64,000 nt of DNA from Jaapia argillacea MUCL 33604 (lineage: Eukaryota > Basidiomycota > Agaricomycetes > Jaapiales > Jaapiaceae), in NCBI GenBank assembly GCA_000697665.1, contig KL197720.1, positions 611,558 to 675,557 of the forward strand, given 5' to 3'. The notes beneath the pieces are model-generated. The model saw only the letters and a list, made by a program, of their open reading frames with translations. It made no database searches and was not told the DNA's origin. Within the stretch, counting starts at the first letter, position 1, and every line of letters begins with the position of its first letter. This document shows positions 22,433 through 34,114 of this stretch, in pieces. The position numbers and the translations under genes were made by a program.

Positions 22433-22899
22433 TTTCGCGTGGGGGGTCTTTACAAGAGGAGGGGAGAGAGAGGGTGGGGATCACGGATCGTACAGCGAGA
22501 GACGAGAGAGGAATTGATGAAGAAAAGGGAAATGGTTCGCAACACGAAACTGACTTTTCAGTCACCGGCGGACTTCAACATGCACAAATAGCAACCGATT
22601 ATCCAAACAAGGCACAATTTCGGTCTGGAACAGGTAAAAATTCCTTATTAGGTTATCAAAAGTACATTCCCTCGGTCAAAAACAGCCGTTCCTCCCTCTA
22701 TGTACATCCAATTCGCCAAGAACAGTGGAACATAGAAGCGGGTCGTCGGAATCACAGAAGACACAGTGAGTATTCGGGGCACAATCATAGTTTACTTTTG
22801 CCTTTGAAGCTCGCAAGGCGTGTCCTCTTCGAAATGCTGTGCACCAAGGAAACACTGTCAGAGGACTCGGTTGCCATGGGCACATCCATCGGCCAAGAC

Positions 22900-25483
22900 T
22901 CACCCAGAGTGCGGCACGGCACTTGGCGTTTTCTTAGCATCCTTGTCATCCGTGCGATCATCGATAGAGACATAGTCGCGCTTTGAAGGGCCAACATACA
23001 CCTAGACGAGAGGTAAAGGAGCTCACTTAGTACTAAGACGCTAACATGCTAATGGCCGAATGTGACATGCCTGTCTTGGCCGCCAAATCTTGACTCCTCC
23101 CTGTTGCAGCATCATCTGTGTGGAGGGCAGCGAGGTCAGCAAACGAGCCATCAACAATAAGTTAAGTGGTTCCCACCTGCCGCCAATGTGCAAGCCACCC
23201 AACCACACGGGGAACGACGAACAGAACGGGGAAGAAGTCCAAAGGGAAACCTGAAGCAATGCAGGGATGCTCAGTAACATCAACTTGACTATCGTCAGAC
23301 TGCTCACCCATAGCACGATATATCAAACCACTGGTCGGAATGAGCAAAGGCGCGTCGGACAAACAACATTCTCGAACTTACCTCCTATGAAACGACACCA
23401 GGTTGTCAGTGCTTGAAGACGATACGAGGTCAAGTAGGGTTACCAAAAGTCGACATTGGGATACAACTTTCGCTTCTGGAAGAACTCGTCGTTCATCGCG
23501 GCATCATGAAGCGCCATTGCGGTTTCCAACAACTCATCCTTCCCAGTGCTAAAGACGAGACGTGGGTCATTGTCAGCTCGGCTTGCACCCCGTTGCGAAA
23601 TCGGACAAACATTTTAAATACTTCATCAGCTGTTTTTCTGATGATGTATGACCTAGGATCAGTCTCGTACAATAGATCAGGTTTCCCGGACAAGGCGACT
23701 ACCAATCGCGAATTCTCACAGTCTTGTACACACTGCATTCGCCCAACATTAGCTGGATGACCGACAGCTGTGATGGATCTCTTACCGATGACCAAATCCA
23801 GAAAGAACCTTTTCACGCCTCTTGACGGCTTCGATGAAAGCAGGGACGTTGGCTGGACTACAAACACACCACCCAATTACTCCAAGTTCAACAAGATCTT
23901 TTGGAGAGCCTACCTTCCAATGGAGATCAACATACGGATCACGGCCTCGTTTGCGCCACCTAGTGGGATACAAAGTCAGTCTCAGCGTATGGAGAGGCTG
24001 GGAAACTGCATATTTGACAGACCATGGAGTGGTCCACTGAGATACAGGTGAGGTAGTAACTCGTCAGCGAAACTATAGATGGCAACCGAACGCAACTTGA
24101 ACTCACTAGAGCGAAGCACAACCGGCTCTGAAGACAAAATAGGTTTCAGTCTGAATGATAGTTTCGGTAGAACCCATATAACTCACGCGATTGCGGAGTA
24201 GGGATCCACTAACGAACTCGCGGTTTGCAGAACTTTGAAGACAAGGTTGGCGGAAGAGCCGAGAAATGAGGGGGCATCATACCAGTTGTACATGAAGCGT
24301 TCAACTCATGGTCTGCATGTAGCAAGAACAGAACGTCCAATGCTTTTGCGAGGACAGGGCTGGGGGCGTAATCAACTTGGCCAAGGTGATCAAGTTGGTA
24401 TAGGAAACTGTTTCACGAGATCCCATTGGAATAAGAGGGTATCGAATAAATGGGACGCTTACGAGGCGGTATAGCTTAGACCTGTTGGAGGAGTAACAAA
24501 GTCGCGACCTTGACGAACACGGTACGCCATGCTGTAAAATCAGAATCAACGAGAATCGGGAGCCAATTGAAGGTATAGTATGCAGCATACGCGGCAAATG
24601 TGGTCGCCTTTCCGATCAGTCTGAAGATTTGCTTGTCCATATTGGCTAAGGAAGCTTTGTCGCCCTTCGTGAACAGCGATTGGCCTAAATACATGCAGTC
24701 ACAGTGGGTTAGAATACATCGTGTAAGTTGAGAGTTAGCCTCACCTTGGAGTGAAGGATTCGCTTCGCTGTAATAGGAGCCCAAATAGGCAAAGGCACTA
24801 GTCAAGATGGCCATTGGATGAGCGTCATAACTAATGAAGGGTGAGCCTAAATCCATCGTGTCCAAACCCATAGGACCCACCGGAAAGAACGGAAGAACTC
24901 CTCTGATTCGGCATGGACAACTCCGTGGTGCAGTATCTCGGACTCAAAGAGCGTGAATTGATCCTTGGTGGGTAAGACACCATAAATGAGAAGGTACGCC
25001 GTTTCGAGGAACGAAGATTGGGTTGCGAGTTGCTCAATAGGATACCCTCTAAAGTGAGAGGTTCCTATCAGCTCGAATACCCAAGAAGTTGTGCAAGGAA
25101 AGCAAACCTGTATCGAAGAACTTCATGGTCCACGTTAGCCTAAGTCCAAAAGAGTGGAATCTGACCACTTACTGCCCGCATCGCCATCTATATAGGTAAT
25201 CTCGCTCTGAATGACAGCCGTATTGAGGAAACCCTTGTCCGAGACCCTCAAGCCTTTCTGCGTTTCGTTCTCTTCTCTCTCGCCAGCCTTTCGGGGTGCG
25301 GAGATAGCCTTGAATCCCGTCGCCGAAACAGCGTTATCTGAAATTCTAGACAAGGATGATCATGATCAGCAAAAGAAGTCACTTGAGAAGCCAACTTGAG
25401 ACATACGGGATGGTGTAAGTCTTCCCGGTGCGATTATCGCGTACGGTGAGGCTGTCGTTTGCGACGTCTGTGGGGCGACCCAT
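22900..25483 (-). CDS. citrate synthase
   Basis: A chain of many short minus-strand exons gives a citrate synthase, which condenses acetyl-CoA with oxaloacetate. Landmarks in order are [78 protein letters not shown] (first catalytic His), [36 protein letters not shown] followed by HRVYK (second His), [54 protein letters not shown] and [12 protein letters not shown]. It is the type with an N-terminal small beta domain, as in bacterial citrate synthases, rather than the classic mitochondrial one. The N-terminus ([10 protein letters not shown]) has no obvious mitochondrial presequence and the C-terminus (PHSG) is not a PTS1, so its compartment is unclear. A 2-methylcitrate synthase role cannot be excluded. 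Start at 25483, stop at 22902-22900. Confidence 0.9.
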
Positions 25484-25934
25484 TGCAAATGGCTGAGAAG
25501 TCAGACTCTGGGGAAACAAGGAGCTCGGGTTCAGCTATAAGGCGTCTGAAATTACCCCAGCTCACGGTCGGACCAAACCGTAGCAGCGGTTCAAACGGTT
25601 ATGGATATCATGGCTCTGGCACTCGCCCAGCACCCTCCGGAAACGCGAAATCACATGGATCGTGTGGGGAAATTGATGTGACAGACACGACGGTCACGCA
25701 TCAGGTTCCCCGTCACGACGTTACGCATCACATCTTCATCAATCATCGACAGCTCCAAGTCGACTCCAAGTTGTCCATCTTCCAACGCGCTGCTACCGTG
25801 CTCGCAGGCGTCTCTTTGTTTTCTTCGTCTACAAGATAACCCGACCTTTGCATTCTCCTTATCTCGATCTCCTCCACCACCTTCCGCGACGTAACTGCAC
25901 CCTTTGTTCTCCTCAGTGTACCGATTTCTCTGTC
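25484..25934. promoter_or_regulatory. divergent promoter region, citrate synthase / palA
   Basis: The 451 bp between two divergent starts must serve both genes. A pyrimidine-rich stretch (about 25850-25930) precedes the palA ATG. A plus-strand open frame runs across most of the region but shows no protein-like features. Confidence 0.55.
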
Positions 25935-28900
25935 ATGCCAAACCAACTCTCAATACCATTCAAGAAGTGCTCTCCGGTACCACTCAAGCAAGCTGTTCGG
26001 GATTATATATCCGAACACCACCCCGAGACCCACCCCGACGCGTTTAAGTGGGATTTAAACCGATGGGAGGCCCTCAGGAAGGACGGAGTGGGTGGCGCAG
26101 TCCATGTTGACCGGATAGCCCTGGCTCTCAGGTAAAATTTCCCCTCGCATTCAATGGGAGCGTCAAGCTGATAATCTGAAGCTATCATGCACAGCTCGTC
26201 TTCGTTCTGACCAAACTTCCACCCGATGTGGGTTCGTGTTAGATCTAACAGATCTTGTATCCTTACCAAGCATGATAATAGATTGGCCTCGAGATTTCTT
26301 ACACCCTGGCGTTTTCTCCATCGTCACGGCCCGATGTTCTTTCTAACCTCGCTTACGAAAGGACTTCCGTGATCTTCAATCTTGCAGCACTCTACTCACA
26401 ACTCGCGGCTTCAGAAGACAGATCGACGGCCGATGGACTCAAACGAGCCACAGTTTCCTACCAGGCGAGCAATGTTCATGCACGCAAGGATATCGCAAAA
26501 CATTGAGCATTGTGATTTGCACTAGAATGCAGCTGGAACACTTTCCTACCTTATATCGACGGCCCTTTCACCCTTTCAAGCGTCCCTCATGCCCGGTGAA
26601 GCGGTCCCATTTGACCTGACAGAAGCATCCGCTCGAAGTTTAGAGCAATTGATGCTCGCTCAGGCTCAAGAATGTGCTTGGCAGAGGGCGGTCATAGGTA
26701 CATCTCTTCCTCAGTCTATTGCCAAGTCGTCTCATATCTCCAAGATCACTATAAGAATGGCATAATCGCGAAGTTGGCTGCGAGAGTAAGGAATCCACTC
26801 GGTTCCACCAATTTCTGGTCAAACTCATAAATTTGGCAGGTTTGTTCCCTCTACAGATCGGCGCTCACAACCATAGAAGAAGCATCACCAGCCATCAAAC
26901 AGATATTCCCTTCGGTATGTGTGCCGAGCAATGTCGAAATGACTCAGCTTTGGTTGATTACCTGCTGTATAGGACTGGCTTCCTCACATTCGCACAAAGG
27001 GGGATCACTTTGAGGCCGTTGCTCAGTATCGGAAAAGTGTTGACGATCTTGAGGCCAGTCGGTACGTTGATCATGAATTGCAATGGACAAATCTCAATTT
27101 TCGCCTACAGGTATGGCGACGAGCTTGCTCGTCTTCGTGAAGCTTTTGATATTGCCAAGAGAGGGTTTGAGACTGCTCGCTGGGGAGGCGTTGTACCTGC
27201 AGTCCAACAGGATATCAAAGTGATTATTCCTTAACTTTGACATCAGGGGCTTTAATCTGATCTACCCAGTCACTTCGAGACGTCCTCCAGAAGAACATTG
27301 CCAGAGCTGAACGCGACAACGATTTGATTTACCATCAAGACGTCCCATCTCCAACAGCTCTCCCTCCTATCGGTGAAGCTGTATTGGCGAAAAGCAATAT
27401 CCCACAAGACTTGCAGTATCCGAGGGGTGCGATTGGTAATGACGGGATTATACTTGGAGAATTGCTTGCGTGGGGCGCTACCCAAGCTATCGGTGAGTTT
27501 ACTTGGTAAAGCTCAACGCCAGCCGCTGACATCCAAGCAGATATGTACAATGTCAAAAAGGAAGATTGGCTTAAGAATGAAGTGACCGAACGGGCCAAGG
27601 ACTTGGACACTCAAGGCGACAAGTAATCACCCCTTGTTCATCCTTGGGTTAAATTATGACGGTATCCCCCAGATTACTGAGCGATCTCAGCCTTCCGACC
27701 TCCCTGAATGCTTTGGAATCAAATGTTGGCTTACCAGCGAGCCTGTTGGGCAAGGCCCAGGAAGTGAGGTTGGCCGAAGGGCCTCACAGAGTCCAGAAGT
27801 CTATTGAGGACGTGAAAACCTTGGCGAAACGTGATATGAAAATACTTGATGAGGTTCGTCAGCATTTCTGTCCGACGATCCACGCCTGACTAAACTCTCC
27901 TAGACTTTGGACGTCCTTGACCATGAGTTTGAAGAAGATGAGGATTTCCAAGAGGCTCACCCTGGTATTCGTTTACCCTCCAAAGAAGCCAATGAGGAGT
28001 TGGTATCAAAAGCTGAAAGATATAAGCAAGTTCTGGACCAGGCGCAAGCGAGCGACGCACTTGTTCGCCAGAAGTGGGCTGACTGGGAGCAGAATATCAT
28101 GGAGCTTTCTTTACCAGAGGTGAGTCCCAGTACATCCTCGATCCTTCGGCCCACTGATTTGTCAACGACTAGGCGCAACTGGAGGCGCTTGTACCGTCTT
28201 CAACTGTCTCTGTAGGGGGGAGATCTGGGGTCAGCTCACAGACTCTCAGTCACGCCCGTGCACTCCACGTTCTTCTAGAATCTCTCGATGATGTTCGCCG
28301 AGCTCGGACTCAACTCGTTGACAGAGCTCGCAGGTTAGCAGCAAGCGACGACATTGCGCCGAAAATAATGAAACAAGCTGCGGGATTTGAACAGTGGACG
28401 GAGGTGCAGCCTGCTATGTTTGACGACCTTTTCGATCAAGAAATGGCAAAGTATGACAAGTTCCGAGATGGAGTTGAAGAGACGGCGCGGAAACAAGAAC
28501 AGATATTGAGTGATATCAAGGTTGGTTGCTATTAGTGTGTGCTCGTGCAGCGGGTTGACATTTTTGATCAGGCCCGTAATGCTGCATTCATCCAATCGCG
28601 AAGAGACGACCCAGGAGTTAACAAAAGACAACATGCCATTCAGACCCTCGAGCTAGCCTATCACAAGTACAAAGAAATTACCCGGAATCTCGATGAGGGA
28701 TTGAAGGTTCGTTTCTCTATGTGTTTAAGATGTATGGCTTTTCCTCAGCGACTGGCAGTTCTACAACGACTTGGCTGGAATCTTGACGCAATTCAAGGAA
28801 TTGTGCAAAGAGTGGACAAGGGAACGTCAGAATGAAATCAAGTGAGACGACCAATTTTTTCGATGAGCGAGACTCACCTGACACCACACCCGAAGTACCC

Positions 28901-29133
28901 ATTCCATGCAGGGAATGTCCATCCAATCTCCGCCAGCCGATACTAACAGAGCACCTACGCCGCCCATTCAAGATCAATCTGTACCCTCGACACCCGATCC
29001 TCCGCAACGCCAACAACGGCTCGCTCTGGATTTACCACCCCCGAACTCTGATGAGTGGGAATCTGAATTCAGGATGCCTCCCGGACCTCGTTTCGCTCGC
29101 CATGGCGCTGCCTCCAGAACACCTAGAAAGTAA
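25935..29133 (+). CDS. palA: PalA/Rim20 pH-response scaffold (BRO1 and V domains)
   Basis: Spliced exons give an ALIX-family protein. The BRO1 domain begins MPNQLSIPFKKCSPVPLKQA and includes LVFVLTKLPPDV, ISYTLAFSPSSRPDVLSNLA, YERTSVIFNLAALYSQLA and a YKNGIIAKLA block. The V domain follows (FPLDLTEASARS-type turn, LREAFDIAKRG, ENVLAKSN…GAIGNDGIILGELL, DEWESEF near the end) with long helical stretches (LLSDLSLPTSLNALESN, ETARKQEQILSDI). The tail is proline-rich (APTPPIQDQSVPSTPDPP). In fungi PalA/Rim20 binds YPxL motifs of the transcription factor PacC/Rim101 and ESCRT-III, enabling the alkaline-pH-triggered cleavage of PacC at endosomal membranes. The start ATG is the first in the BRO1 frame; the stop is at 29131-29133. 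The short Pro-rich C-terminus favours PalA over Bro1 itself. Confidence 0.85.
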
Positions 29134-29437
29134 TATCTACGTACCGGAGGCTATGGCTGTGTCGTTGTGACCACTGATAGTACCCACTTAGGTTTGTTAT
29201 CATGATGTATCGATCTATCTCGGGCTTTGAGGCTATGTACTCAGTGTTGTGTAGCATAAATACCGACTGACTCCCTGACCACATACGTCCAACTTCACTC
29301 TGATTCCCCCCTCTTGAGACTTCTACCTGACGGTAAGTCTCGGGCTTATCCTCTGCTACGACGAATCGATGGATCACCTCTCATACGCGTTTAAATGATA
29401 GCACCGCTTTCATTTGTGAATCCGCAACGTCTTACCA

Positions 29438-30207
29438 ATGAGTAACAACTTCACTGGTCCCGAGTTTCCTAATGCTTTCCAAAGCCCACCCTTCGTTCCT
29501 GCTGGTCGCGTCAACCAGTTCCCCCCTCCTCCTGGGCCTCCCCCACAGTTCCCAGGAGGGCAGGACCGATCGTTCCCGATGGGTGGACCTCCCAATCAAC
29601 CACCCCCGTACCCAGCATCAACTGCTCCACCATCGGGCTATCGCGTAAAGCTCACAACCACAGAACCCTTCCCCTCTCCCGCTCAGGCCGGGCCGCCAGT
29701 CTGCTTCGATGCCGATGGACAATCGCCTGTGTTCATAGGATCTGCTTTTGTGAATAACGCTGTCCACCCCTGCAAGATAGCCCCACATTTGTCACCACCT
29801 TGTCGCATTCCGTACGGTGGTGCAGAGTACGAGCATCATGGACGATATGATTTGTTGCCATTTGTGCCCGGGACGATGGAGTGGGTACGTGCTTCAGGTG
29901 GGGAGATCCCTCCAGGGAGAAGACCTGTTGAGGGGGGATATGAGGACAATGGCGCCCAGCTTTACCACGCTCTGGGGAACGTGAATGGGATCCAAGTTCC
30001 GGGCAAGACAGGAAGGCATTTGGTGAGTGTTATGACGTCAATCATGGTGTCTCCGTTGAAGTATTGAACTCGCTTCCAGGGAGGCTGCAATGTTGCGTTC
30101 GGTGGGGCTGAGATTGTCATCACCCACGACTACTTCGTCCTGTAAGCGTCTTAAACCCAATTTTGGTGTGTCTCATTGATTCACTTCCTGGTAGGTGCTG
30201 GAAGTAG
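29438..30207 (+). CDS. proline-rich DM9/DUF3421 domain protein
   Basis: Exons 29438-30022, 30080-30141 and 30195-30207 give 219 residues. The first ~75 residues are Pro/Gly-rich and low-complexity (PPPPGPPPQFPGG, GGPPNQPPPYPAS). The rest resembles DM9 repeats: CFDADGQSPVFIGSAF, CRIPYGGAEYEHHGRYDLLP, WVRASGGEIPPGRRPVEGGY and GGCNVAFGGAEIVITHDYFV. DM9 (DUF3421) domains occur in insect and mollusc lectin-like proteins and in many fungi; mannose binding is known for some animal members, not for fungal ones. The final coding exon is only 13 nt and ends CWK. Confidence is good for the gene model and moderate for any function. Confidence 0.82.
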
Positions 30208-30766
30208 CCTGGCATGCATCGTATGTTTGTGATCGATCTTAGAGGACTGGTCTGAATTGTACTATTTCACTGCTTGCTGCTGTAAACTGTACTGGATTCC
30301 TTGGATTGAGGTGCTTGTGGACATTGTATCTGTGTGCCATCAGATGAATACGTAGGTCATAAGTAACTGGAAGTCGGCTTCCTCCCAGTGACTACAACTC
30401 TCCGAATCGGAGTTTACAGAGGAAATGTCCGCGTCGTGCTCAACTCATATTAACGGCAAAGATGCAAACCTGTCCTCATCCTTCGATAGCTCAGCTGGAA
30501 GAGCGCGAGACTTTAACGGATGAATTGATGATGTCGGAGGACGTGGAGAGAAGAATGGCTGAGGAGGGGGCGTTGGACAATAATATTGGTGCCAGAGGGC
30601 CTCCGGTTGCTCAAACGCGCTACCGACGCGACGCGTCCTTTCTTACTTCCAACCCTTTCACTTTTCTTTCGATTCGCTTCAGACCGCCCAGCTCCGACCT
30701 TTCAGCCCCATCTATCATCAACTAATCATCAACTCACGTGTAACCAAGGCTACGACCACCTGCCAA
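30208..30766. other. intergenic, contains a tRNA-Tyr fragment
   Basis: Apart from the tRNA-like 5' half at 30480-30521 (separate entry), nothing is recognised. A pyrimidine-rich leader (30630-30760) precedes the recombinase start. Confidence 0.5.
30480..30521 (+). pseudogene. 5' half of a tRNA-Tyr gene
   Basis: The first 33 nt of this stretch are identical to the start of the intact tRNA-Tyr at 34114-34030, in the opposite orientation. The identity then continues with only two differences to the first bases of the tRNA intron (…TAA-GGAT). It covers the acceptor 5' strand (CCTTCGA), the whole D-arm (GCTCAGCTGGAAGAGC) and the anticodon stem 5' strand, but no 3' half follows. The anticodon position reads TTA instead of GTA. 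It cannot make a tRNA. Confidence 0.85.
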
Positions 30767-33290
30767 ATGGTCGATGTCCCCGAGAACTATGGGCGTCGAA
30801 CTTTGCGTAGGAGTGCCAGGGAGAACAACACGGCCTGGGATTTGCTTTTGGCTAATCAGGAGATGCTCGACTTTTCGAGATCTTTGATAGAAGAGTCTGC
30901 GGACCACTGTAGTTGGGCGGAATCCACCAAAGGTAGACGCACCCAAGTGACCGATAGATTCGTCAAGATGCATGAACGACACCCCAGTTATGTTCATCTC
31001 GTGGGCAGAGAGTTTCGCTTGGAGGGACTCCTAGGTATTGTCAATCCCTACCCCGTGGTACCCCCTTACTCATCGTTCGCAAAGACAGGGCGAAAGAGTT
31101 TCTTAATATCTCCGCCCAAGCCTCTCAATCCAGCCTGAATCCAGACGAGAAGTTCAAGTTCACGACCTTTGATACCTTGCGTTGGGACCTTGCCAGTCTC
31201 GTAAGTTTCTGGATGTTGTTTCCGCTACACCCGGTTAATAGCCTTTCTAGATGATACGTTTTTGTGACGAGGCTCGCGACAACAAACCTTTGCATCGGAA
31301 CTGGGAGCAGGAGCTTGGCAATGTGCATCAACCATTCAGGCTTGTAACATTATCACTCGTGTCTAATCAACTCCCAGCACATCCGTTATGTCGCAACCGT
31401 GTTACGACTCTCAAAGGATGGACGGTTAAAACGATACTTTGGGCCGGCCGAGCTTCGCGGTATGATGGAGAACGCTTTGATTATGGGCAGTGCCACCAAT
31501 ATCGAAAATGTACGTGCACGCCGTTTTCCTTGTCAAGGTTGTAGACGATGGATCGATGCGCAGGCTTTGCAACATTGCTTATCCTGGACTCTGATGATGT
31601 ATACGGCTATCCGGCCGTCATCTATATATCAGGTGTCTAGATATCCTGGATGGTACGCAAGATATCGAGTGGGGATCCGATTTGCATGTTTGTCCTTAGC
31701 CTTGACTGAATGCCGCCCAGGACGTCCGACTCAAACGAACGGCCGACATCACTGGGTTTCAAGTCGAGTTTACAGTCGTTGCATGGAAATGAGGTCACGG
31801 ATTTGAACCCTGGAGGTATGTGGCTCTCTTGTTCATGGAGCATCGCTGGCAATTTTTGCAGGCAGATATTTATTCTATCTGCGGTTGACGATGCATCTCA
31901 TGTCCTGATGGATGTTGGTGCACAGGTGATCTCGTTGGGGATACGTCGTGGAGCCTTTTTTACATCATGACACGATGCCGGACTTGCTTCGAGGTCGAGA
32001 TCTATACGTCGAATGGAAGCCAGAACTGTTGGATGAACCCTTCTTTGTGGCTTGTGGTCCCAAAGGACTCACCTTCAACTACGACGCTCCAATGACCGAC
32101 GTAGCATCTCGTCTCTTTCTTCGAAAGACTTGTGAGGAGGTTGGTCTAGGTGGTACGCATATATCCTCCCCTTCGTTGAAGCAGCTCATCCCGTCATACA
32201 GGCGTCGAGAGCAATTCAACGACCTACGTGTTTCGACGTGGTACCGCGACAACGATGCAAACCGTGTACGGTGACGCGCATACGAAAGACGCCATGCATC
32301 ACGACCAAGCGTCCAATACATTAAACAAGAATTACTCCAACGCCGTGATGCAGACGGACCTGGTGCCGGGAATTCTTGACCACCAAAAGAAGTTCGTCCG
32401 AGGTAGGAATGAGTTAGACGCTGCCTACCTCCACCGGTAAGTGGCATCTCGGCGAGGGAATATCTAATTGACTTCCCTCAACAAGTCCTTTGCATACGCC
32501 AACCTTCACCGTGTTATCTGTCGAGGACGCGACAGAGATTGACGATCAATTAGCTGACTTGGCTGATCAACGGGAAGTATGGCAGAATCATTTGATGCAC
32601 GACAGTGACTGGATGCGAGATGCTGTAGGTCGCCACCCCGTTGTTTTGTTCATAGCTGATAATCGCATGTAGTTGAATCTGACTGCAGACGACCGCTCCC
32701 TTATCGAGATGGTACAGGATGGCGATGACATCGTTTCAATCATTTACCAGCGCATCACAAAGCGTTTCAAACGTCGACTTGCCACAGTTCGTGGTCACCA
32801 CCGCGCTGAGGAACTACGAGAATACGCCAAACAGCCAAGAAATCTAACCCTTGACATTCTCCAAGCTCGCCAGCAGGAAATTCAAGCTCCTTCAAACTTC
32901 ATGGCCAGACTTGCGGCTCCTAGGTACCACGCCACCTCCACCGATGCTCTCGACGACGATGGGGACGCATACGAACGCGCCGACTTCGACGACGGCGACG
33001 ATGACGCAATTGCATGTCCTCAATGGAAAGCCAGTGGCGACGTCCGTGACGTGGAGAGAGAGAGCGCTATGAGTTTATGCGGTGAGTTTTCTCTACGAAG
33101 ATATGGGAGCACTCATTAAAGTGCTTCCAGGTCGCTTGTGAACTTTACGCCCATCCCGCCAGGACCTCAACCATGTCCCATCTGTGCCAGGGACTCGAAC
33201 CTCTTCGCAGAAGACCGCCACAAAATCCATAGTGGAAAAAATTAACTCAATCGGCATATGGAACGCAATCACAAGATCACTTTTGATGAA
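30767..33290 (+). pseudogene. DUF3435/FluG-domain tyrosine recombinase, with frame breaks
   Basis: Exons give MVDVPENYGRRTLRRSA…, FDTLRWDLASLMIRFCDEAR (with KPLHRNWEQELG), RYFGPAELRGMMENALIMGS, LLILDSDDVYGYPAVIYIRC, RLKRTADITGFQVEFTVVAW, VLMDVGAQVISLGIRRGAFF, HHDTMPDLLRGRDLYVEWKP, RRGTATTMQTVYG, AMHH and KNYSNAVMTD-like sequence, a helical region (SIIYQRITKRFKRRL) and a possible CxxC tail (PCPICARDSN). This matches basidiomycete 'FluG-domain' (DUF3435) proteins, relatives of the tyrosine recombinases that move Starship elements; R (RRG), H (MHH) and Y (KNY) fit the catalytic set. Two problems remain. A T6 run at about 31957 shifts the frame (RRGAFF/HHDTM), and HVCP/QDVRL is split by 21 nt with stops. 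The copy is probably inactive, unless these are sequencing errors. Confidence 0.65.
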
Positions 33291-34029
33291 TATTTTCAAA
33301 ATGCTCCCTCGGCCCCAAGCCTTCCAGCCTGATAATATTGCGCCTAATGTCTTGCCGTTTCCTCGCACTCACTGTGGCCCGTCTTATACGCCCATCGTAT
33401 CCTTCAAATGCATTCTCACTTGTAATCATAACTTCATAATACACAATCGATTCCCTGTGCAAGGAGATATCACAACCAACATCTGAAGTGGGAGCGGCGG
33501 GCAAAACGCGCATAGAATGAGTGCGCGCATACAACGAGGGGAAGCCGCCAAGGAAGTTACTTTTCAGGGGATACGCAGAGATGGGTCTGTGGTGGCGGTG
33601 ACTCTGGGAGCATATGTCGACCTCAACCAGGGGATACGTCAAGCGCGTCCACCTCCGACTTACAAACCAACGGAAGGAACTGTGGTTCGTCAAGACCTTG
33701 ACTCTACATCAATCCACCACAGCAATCTATAACGTGTAGACACTGTACGATACAGTAAAAGATACAGCTATAATTGATGTACAATAACTTGACCAGAGAG
33801 ACAAAAGTCAAAAGACAGCTACTGGGCTAAAGACAGACATATGTTCGCGTGATGAGAACGACATACTGGAAAGGGAAGAAAAAACTGTATAGCTCCATTC
33901 CAACGTCCAAACCGTTTGGCTGTGATCACACGTTTAAACATGAGAGAACCCTCCTCCACACTTCGTGGGAGTTGGGGATCTGCGACCAATGATCTGCGTG
34001 GGCAGCTTTGCGATGGGAAAAGCAAAATA
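33291..34029. other. intergenic, downstream of the recombinase gene
   Basis: A short plus-strand open stretch (33517-33732) has no recognisable features. Possible degenerate zinc-finger tail sequence of the recombinase may extend to about 33430. Confidence 0.45.
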
Positions 34030-34114
34030 TCCTTCGAACCGGCGTCGATCCAGTGACCTCGAGATGGTGTGTATCCATTACAGTCTCGCGCTCTTCCAGC
34101 TGAGCTATCGAAGG
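34030..34114 (-). tRNA. tRNA-Tyr(GTA) with 12-nt intron
   Basis: The minus strand folds as acceptor CCTTCGA/TCGAAGG plus discriminator A, D-arm GCTC-AGCTGGAA-GAGC, anticodon stem CGAGA/TCTCG with loop C-T-GTA-A, intron TGGATACACACC after position 37, and T-arm ACTGG-ATCGACG-CCGGT. An intron at this position is characteristic of eukaryotic tRNA-Tyr. Total length is 85 nt, 73 after splicing. Confidence 0.95.

Noticed and set aside
25459-25839. 126-codon plus-strand ORF between citrate synthase and palA
   Set aside because: It overlaps the citrate synthase start on the opposite strand and the shared promoter, and has no motif.
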